Assembly: GCF_937875145.1 (NCBI RefSeq)
Contig: NZ_CALNCS010000051.1
Span: 1 to 31,436 of the forward strand
From: Alkalibaculum bacchi
GTDB taxonomy: Bacteria > Bacillota > Clostridia > Eubacteriales > Alkalibacteraceae
Reading direction: 5' to 3'
Length of the DNA stretch: 31,436 nt
In this document: piece after piece, positions 31,341 through 31,436 of the stretch
Layout of the letters: the number at the start of each line of letters is the position of its first letter
How positions within the stretch are numbered: position 1 is the stretch's first letter
Made by a program: the position numbers and the translations under genes
The notes under the pieces: model-generated
What the model saw: the letters and a program-made list of their open reading frames with translations, nothing else
What the model was told of the DNA's origin: nothing
The model's database searches: none

Positions 31341-31436
31341 TGTAATAGAAAAATTTCTAGGCATCTGTAGTTGGACTTTAGTACACGGCTATCGCATGAA
31401 AAAATAAACAAATAATTATCTTTTACTACTGTGTTG

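Overview
The window is AT-rich with compact, mostly operonic genes and AGGAGG-type ribosome binding sites. It carries a Gpr spore protease, SpoIIP, a sporulation-type D-Ala-D-Ala carboxypeptidase, a Phe-type T-box, a TPP riboswitch controlling an ECF thiamine S-component, and a V-type ATPase operon. Together these point to an anaerobic endospore-forming Clostridia member (Firmicutes), perhaps Alkaliphilus- or Tissierella-like. The genus is a guess; the class is well supported.

Layout. 1-2771 (+): a perfect palindrome, degV, an AcoX/NAD-kinase-like gene, then a consensus promoter, TPP riboswitch and thiT. 2887-5246 (-): promoter, T-box leader with a predicted UUC (Phe) specifier, an unusual GC-richer hairpin block with a possible 53-residue ORF, then paaK and an ACT-domain gene. 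5254-6556 (-): a PspC / LiaF-like envelope-stress pair. 6748-7971 (+): a DUF815 AAA ATPase. 8103-9442 (-): NfeD-SPFH pair. 9600-11414 (+): glyoxalase I and an AlaA-type aminotransferase. 11461-12058 holds only a decayed TauE/SafE fragment. 12114-20683 (+): a complete nine-gene V-ATPase operon in the order G/H-C-I-K-F-E-A-B-D behind a strong sigma-A promoter. 20885-21736 (+): PHP-type histidinol phosphatase. 21798-23105 (-): DacF-like carboxypeptidase. 23274-31291 (+): comEA, an MBL-fold hydrolase, comEC, holA, rpsT, gpr, spoIIP and a small membrane protein. Much of this last block follows the conserved Firmicutes order comEA-comEC-holA-rpsT-gpr-spoIIP.

How genes work together. The V-ATPase genes encode the whole rotary complex (A3B3 head, D/F rotor, E/G stalks, C adaptor, I/K membrane sector). 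ComEA and ComEC form the DNA-uptake apparatus. Gpr and SpoIIP act in germination and engulfment respectively. The ACT and PaaK genes sit under a leader that appears to sense uncharged tRNA-Phe, which suggests that the ligase activates phenylacetate for phenylalanine synthesis rather than for catabolism.

Several intergenic spaces hold short palindromic elements of about 90-120 bp with related terminal inverted repeats built on GTTCTA / TAGAAC. They look like a dispersed miniature repeat family. No tRNA, rRNA, CRISPR array, phage or intact insertion sequence was found.
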